Origin: Candidatus Omnitrophota bacterium
Lineage (GTDB): Bacteria > Omnitrophota > Gorgyraeia > Gygaellales > JAHJCI01
Reading direction: 5' to 3'
Length of the DNA: 8,462 bases
Assembly: GCA_018813085.1 (NCBI GenBank)
Contig: JAHJCI010000002.1
Location: 1 to 8,462 of the forward strand
Under the pieces are notes generated by a model. It was not told the DNA's origin. It did no database searches and saw nothing but the letters and a program-made list of their open reading frames with translations. Positions 5,284 to 8,462 of the stretch are shown here, piece after piece. Made by a program: the position numbers and the translations under genes. Each line of letters opens with the position of its first letter. Within the stretch, counting starts at the first letter, position 1.

Positions 5284-7102
5284 TCTTTTTTACCTCTTCC
5301 CCATCGAGAACCTCTTTTTCCAGGAGAGCCGATGCCAGCGCCTTTACTTTCTTTTGATTGTCTTCTAATATCTTTTTTGCTTTAGCAAAAGATTCATCGA
5401 TTATTTTCTGGATTTCTTCATCTATAATCTGTGCTGTGCTGTCGCTGTAATTCCTCTCCTCAGCAAGATTCTTGCCTAAAAAGATCAGGCCCTCTCTTCT
5501 TCCCAGGGTCACGTTACGCAGCCTGTCTGACATTCCGAATTCCATAACCATACGCCGCGCCATTTGAGTAGCTATCTCCAGGTCATTCTCGGCTCCGGTT
5601 GTAGTATCACCGGAATTTAAGACCTCTGATGCCCGTCCGCCCAGAAGCACGACGATGCGGCTTAATAATTCCTGCTTGGTCATTATATATCTATCCTGTA
5701 AAGGCATCTGCATAGTATATCCCAGGGCAGCTATGCCGCGGGGAATAATTGATACCTTATGCACGGGGTCTACTTCCGGCAGGTATAAAGCCAGAAATGC
5801 ATGCCCTGCTTCGTGCATTGCCACGATATCTTTCTCTTTTTTAGAAATAACCCGGCTCTTTCTTTCCGGGCCGGCAATAACCCTTTCAATTGCCGCTTCC
5901 AATTCCTCCTTGTTTACGGATTCTTTATTATTGCGCGCCGCCAGTAATGCGGCTTCGTTACAAAGATTCGCTAAATCCGCTCCCGAAAAACCGGGAGTCT
6001 GCCTTGCGATTGGCTTTAAATCAACGCTGCGGTCTAATTTGATTTTCCGGGTATGTACTTTTAAAATCGCTTCTCTGCCGACGATATCAGGACGGTCAAC
6101 AATAATATGCCGGTCGAACCTGCCCGGCCTAAGCAGCGCCGGATCAAGCGTATCCGGACGGTTGGTTGCTGCAATAAGAATAAGCCCCTCGGTTGTATCA
6201 AAGCCGTCCATTTCAACCAGGAGTTGATTAAGCGTCTGCTCTCTTTCGTCATTCCCGCCGCCTATACCCGCAAAACGCAGGCGTCCTACAGCATCTATTT
6301 CGTCAATAAAGATAATTCCACCCTTGCCTGAAGTTTTTGCCGCACGCCTGCCTTGAGCAAAGAGGTCTCGTACGCGTGAAGCGCCAACGCCGACAAACAT
6401 CTCGACAAAATCAGAACCGGAAATACTAAAGAAGGGAGCTCCTGCTTCTCCGGCAACCGCACGTGCAATCAGTGTTTTTCCGCATCCCGGAGGCCCAACC
6501 AATAAAACCCCTTTCGGTATTTTACCGCCTAGCCGCTGGAATCTCTTGGGGTCTTTTAGGAATTCAATCACCTCTTGTAATTCCACTTTTGCTTCATCTA
6601 CCCCTGCTACGTCTTCAAAGGTAGCTTTTTTGTTGTCGGTTTGTATTACCGCTTTTGCCTTGCCAAAAGACATTATCTTATTGCCTAATTGCTCGCCGCG
6701 CGCAGCCATCATCCACCAGAAGAGGATTAAAAGCAGAATAGGGCCGAAATAAACAAGAATATTAGCCAGGAATGTCTTGGGCGACTTGACCTGAAAATTA
6801 TCAATATTCTCACGTAAAAGGCGCAGTAATTCTTCGTCGTCATTAGGAATATTCAGGAAGAACCGTCCGTTATCGCTGTATTGGCCTTCGAGTAAATTCT
6901 CTGTTTTGGTTACGGAAACTATTCTTTCGGGATTATCCTTAATTACGCGGTAAAATTCACTATAGGTAATCTCCTGCGGTGCGCCTACGGGAGGAAACTT
7001 CATGTTACCTAGAAAATAGATTATAACGAAAACAACCAGAATCCAGACAAAAGAGAGCTGCCATTGTTTTTTTTGAGGTTTTTTAACGGGTTTATTTGCC
7101 AA
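5261..7102 (-). CDS. ftsH: ATP-dependent zinc metalloprotease FtsH
   Basis: FtsH is a hexameric inner-membrane AAA+ protease that pulls out and degrades damaged membrane proteins and selected cytosolic regulators. The 613 residues follow the family order: membrane helix 1 (about 14-32), an extracytoplasmic FtsH-ext domain (about 37-110), membrane helix 2 (about 111-131), then the AAA+ module with Walker A GPPGCGKT (203-210), Walker B IIFIDEID (263-270), pore motif FVGVG (236-240) and second region of homology [19 protein letters not shown] (312-330). The M41 peptidase domain has zinc motif HEAGH (430-434) and the third ligand Asp507 in TTGAENDL. The C-terminal tail (about 560-613) is charged and probably helical. 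The start is TTG at 7102, with a strong AAGGAG (7109-7114) six bases away. It has its own promoter and folded leader upstream, and its end overlaps folP. tilS-ftsH adjacency is common in bacteria. Confidence 0.98.
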   Translation of the reverse strand: MANKPVKKPQKKQWQLSFVWILVVFVIIYFLGNMKFPPVGAPQEITYSEFYRVIKDNPERIVSVTKTENLLEGQYSDNGRFFLNIPNDDEELLRLLRENIDNFQVKSPKTFLANILVYFGPILLLILFWWMMAARGEQLGNKIMSFGKAKAVIQTDNKKATFEDVAGVDEAKVELQEVIEFLKDPKRFQRLGGKIPKGVLLVGPPGCGKTLIARAVAGEAGAPFFSISGSDFVEMFVGVGASRVRDLFAQGRRAAKTSGKGGIIFIDEIDAVGRLRFAGIGGGNDEREQTLNQLLVEMDGFDTTEGLILIAATNRPDTLDPALLRPGRFDRHIIVDRPDIVGREAILKVHTRKIKLDRSVDLKPIARQTPGFSGADLANLCNEAALLAARNNKESVNKEELEAAIERVIAGPERKSRVISKKEKDIVAMHEAGHAFLALYLPEVDPVHKVSIIPRGIAALGYTMQMPLQDRYIMTKQELLSRIVVLLGGRASEVLNSGDTTTGAENDLEIATQMARRMVMEFGMSDRLRNVTLGRREGLIFLGKNLAEERNYSDSTAQIIDEEIQKIIDESFAKAKKILEDNQKKVKALASALLEKEVLDGEEVKKIVAEQAA

Positions 7103-7178
7103 AATTTTCTCCTTCTCTTATTTTATCAGTGCCTGCTTATTGATACCCTTCATTGGGCATTTAGAACTAAAAAGCAGG
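7103..7178 (-). promoter_or_regulatory. Folded 5' leader of ftsH with strong ribosome-binding site
   Basis: The predicted ftsH leader holds a nested hairpin on the minus strand: an outer perfect 7-bp stem CCTGCTT / AAGCAGG (7178-7172 with 7138-7132) and an inner stem ATGCCC / GGGTAT (7160-7155 with 7148-7143, one G-T pair) around AATGAA. A 17-nt single-stranded stretch then leads to the strong ribosome-binding site AAGGAG (7109-7114) and the TTG start. The ribosome-binding site itself is not paired in this fold. It could act in mRNA stability, as a protein-binding site, or as a temperature-sensitive element. Confidence 0.5.
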
Positions 7179-7194
7179 ATAGTCAGAACGTAAT

Positions 7195-7223
7195 ATTATA
7201 AATCTAACTTCCTATAATTGCAA
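7195..7223 (-). promoter_or_regulatory. Sigma-70-type promoter for ftsH
   Basis: On the minus strand TTGCAA (7223-7218, 4 of 6 to the -35 consensus) is separated by exactly 17 bp from a perfect TATAAT (7200-7195). It lies in the tilS-ftsH gap, about 93 bp before the ftsH start codon and just downstream of the tilS stop. Transcription would begin near 7185-7189. This lets ftsH-folP-cdaA be expressed independently of tilS. Confidence 0.7.
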
Positions 7224-7245
7224 GAGGTTTTAGAAATTAAGCGTT

Positions 7246-8262
7246 TTAAATTTGCCTGCGGTAGATGCAGAGATTACTCTTTTTTTTAAGCACGCTGACC
7301 TTCTGAGGCAGGTCAACAATTGAATTTAGCCGGCGCAGAGAAATCAAATATTCTATTTCCCTGATATGCTGAAAAGCTAACCTGCGGGTTGAGCCTTTTA
7401 CCTTGGCTATGGCTAACCTTAAAATTAACCTTTGCATTGAAGGATGTAGCCTCGAGAGCCTATTGATATTAAATTTAATTCCTTTAAGGGAGCGTCCCTG
7501 GATCTTTATTAAAAATGCCCTTTTCAGGCTCATAAATTCTTTACGCGCAGCCTGTTCTAGAAAATCATAATCACTAGCTATAACTTGCGCCGAATTCGCT
7601 AAAACCTCTTTTATATTCGGATTATAATTTTTAATTAAGAGCGGGAACAGGTTATTCCTGATGCGGTTGCGTAAATAAAGGCTACTTCTGTTGGTTGCAT
7701 CAATCCGGGCATTAACCTTCTTTCTTTTTAAATAGGAATTAATGCTTTTCCGCGTTGTCTGAATCATTGGCCTGATTACTATGTGTTTGGCGATTTTACG
7801 CTTTGGTAATATTGAAGCAAGGCCCGATAAGCCAGAGCCCCTGATTAGGCGCATAAGTACTGTTTCTGCCTGGTCATCCTGATTATGCCCGAGAGCAATC
7901 TTAGCGGCTTTGACTCCTCTGGCTACCCTAAACAAAAATTTAAACCTTTCCTCACGGGCAAGTTCTTCGATCGAACTCTTTCCAGCGCTGCGGCGTAAAT
8001 TAACGGCCATTGCGTAAAAAGGAATCTTCAGCTTACCAGCAAGTGCCTTAACAAATTTAGCGTCCTTATGGGAATCTTTCCTTATTCGATGATCCAGGTG
8101 GGCAATATAAAGCCTTAAGTTTAATTCTTTTCTCAGGGAATAGAGGATAAAAAGCAGGGCAAGCGAATCCGGGCCTCCGGAAACTCCGATTACTACCCTG
8201 TCATTCTTCTCCAAGAGATTATATTTTTTTACCGTCTCTCTTACGCTCTTTATCAGGGACAT
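7246..8262 (-). CDS. tilS: tRNA(Ile)-lysidine synthetase, short form
   Basis: TilS uses ATP to attach lysine to C34 of the CAT-anticodon tRNA-Ile, so that it reads AUA as isoleucine and is not charged with methionine. The essential N-type ATP pyrophosphatase domain is complete: the P-loop SGGPDS (28-33), AHLDHRIR (54-61), the strongly conserved ALGHNQDDQAETVLMRLIRG (122-141), RPMI (164-167) and NRSSLYLRNRIRNNLFPLL (191-209). At 338 residues it lacks most of the C-terminal region that makes the E. coli enzyme about 430 residues long. This resembles the compact Aquifex-type TilS, although a basic tail (about 240-338) remains. The ATG at 8262 gives the expected N-terminus and has only a weak AGAAGA upstream. 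ftsH follows after a 143-bp gap that carries a promoter. The upstream region is a structured non-coding stretch with a terminator-like hairpin. Confidence 0.95.
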   Translation of the reverse strand: MSLIKSVRETVKKYNLLEKNDRVVIGVSGGPDSLALLFILYSLRKELNLRLYIAHLDHRIRKDSHKDAKFVKALAGKLKIPFYAMAVNLRRSAGKSSIEELAREERFKFLFRVARGVKAAKIALGHNQDDQAETVLMRLIRGSGLSGLASILPKRKIAKHIVIRPMIQTTRKSINSYLKRKKVNARIDATNRSSLYLRNRIRNNLFPLLIKNYNPNIKEVLANSAQVIASDYDFLEQAARKEFMSLKRAFLIKIQGRSLKGIKFNINRLSRLHPSMQRLILRLAIAKVKGSTRRLAFQHIREIEYLISLRRLNSIVDLPQKVSVLKKKSNLCIYRRQI

Positions 8263-8293
8263 TCTTCTAGCGGTTTCTTTCCTCGGGTGAGTG

Positions 8294-8329
8294 AAATAAA
8301 AAGTGGCGGCGACTGGATTTCAAGCCGCC
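8294..8329 (-). terminator. Terminator-like hairpin upstream of tilS
   Basis: On the minus strand a perfect GC-only 6-bp stem GGCGGC / GCCGCC (8329-8324 with 8310-8305) with a 13-nt loop is followed by AC and TTTTTATTT. It ends about 31 nt before the tilS start codon. It may end an upstream transcript or a small RNA, or act as an attenuator for tilS, because an alternative partner for its first arm lies just upstream. Confidence 0.6.
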
Positions 8330-8410
8330 CTCATTCTTATATAGCGGCGCAGTCCCGAGTGGCTATTTATTTCTTGCAGCCACGAGGGAGAACCACCTAT
8401 GTTGTCTCTC
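8311..8410. ncRNA. Candidate structured RNA, strand and class unknown
   Basis: No gene is visible from 8263 to the right edge. Within it several complementary segments fold around a hairpin GTGGCT / AGCCAC (8359-8364 with 8378-8383, 13-nt loop), extended past two mismatches by TCCC / GGGA (8353-8356 with 8386-8389). Read on the plus strand those mismatches are tandem G-A pairs, which are stable in RNA. Read on the minus strand they are TC opposite TC. A further stem GGGAGA / TCTCTC (8386-8391 with 8405-8410) competes with it. I do not recognise a known riboswitch, 6S, SRP, RNase P or tmRNA core here. The call is a hypothesis based on pairing alone. Confidence 0.3.
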
Positions 8411-8445
8411 GCCCTTACCAGTAATCAGACTCAAAACGAAAAATG

Positions 8446-8462
8446 GTGGCGGGATCCCGCCT
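8446..8462. repeat. GC-rich palindrome at the right edge
   Basis: GGCGGGATCCCGCC is a perfect 14-bp palindrome. On the minus strand it is followed by ACCATTTTTCGTTTT, so it may be the terminator of a gene lying beyond the window (5-bp stem, GATC loop) or a small dispersed palindromic element. The edge prevents a firmer call. Confidence 0.45.

Noticed and set aside
5655..6227. 190-codon open frame on the plus strand
   Set aside because: It lies entirely opposite the AAA+ and start of the peptidase region of ftsH, has no recognisable domain, and is explained as an antisense shadow.
8443..8462. 3' end of a tRNA on the minus strand (CCCGCC-A-CCA followed by T-run)
   Set aside because: The bases before it form a palindrome with the acceptor-like segment, and no T-loop (TTCRANY) is present where it should be, so a terminator or palindrome is more likely.
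8263..8462. Known riboswitch (c-di-AMP, THF, cobalamin, SAM) given the downstream cdaA and folP
   Set aside because: I compared the segment from memory with the conserved cores of these classes and found no match, so only an unassigned structure is reported.

Overview
The window (8462 bp, moderate to low G+C) reads as a compact stretch of bacterial chromosome with every supported gene on the minus strand. It is mostly core metabolism and housekeeping, with no phage, IS, CRISPR or plasmid genes. The mix of degenerate 'acacagattaa' intergenic repeats, AT-rich low-complexity insertions, mixed Shine-Dalgarno use, a short TilS and a c-di-AMP cyclase gene suggests an uncultured lineage such as Candidatus Omnitrophota or another PVC-side phylum. 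That placement is an inference from gene content and style, not from a phylogeny.

In transcription order (high to low coordinates) there are two gene blocks. Block 1 starts with about 200 bp of structured non-coding DNA at 8263-8462. It contains a terminator-like hairpin and a competing stem just upstream of tilS. Then come tilS (tRNA-Ile lysidine synthetase, short form), a 143-bp gap with a good sigma-70-type promoter and a folded leader, ftsH (membrane AAA+ protease), folP (dihydropteroate synthase), cdaA (diadenylate cyclase) and a 47-codon membrane microprotein. ftsH/folP, folP/cdaA and cdaA/microprotein overlap by 23, 4 and 11 bp, so they are almost certainly co-transcribed. A hairpin followed by TTTT lies right after the microprotein stop and probably ends the operon. 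The microprotein sits where cdaR (ybbR), the regulator of CdaA, usually lies. It resembles only the N-terminal membrane anchor of that protein.

Block 2 runs pdxJ (vitamin B6 synthesis), acpS (holo-ACP synthase), nnrD (NAD(P)H-hydrate dehydratase), a tRNA-Thr(TGT), hisD (histidinol dehydrogenase), and the first codons of a further gene at the left edge. pdxJ is bracketed by two clusters of the same degenerate repeat, and the last codons and stop of pdxJ come from a repeat unit. acpS and nnrD overlap by 47 bp. The tRNA ends 12 nt before the hisD start codon.

Functionally the genes supply cofactors (folate, PLP, phosphopantetheine transfer, NADPH repair), histidine, tRNA maturation, membrane proteolysis and c-di-AMP signalling. 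No clearly novel multi-gene system is visible. The items most worth following up are the CdaR-like microprotein, the structured region upstream of tilS, the ftsH leader, and the repeat elements that have entered coding sequence.
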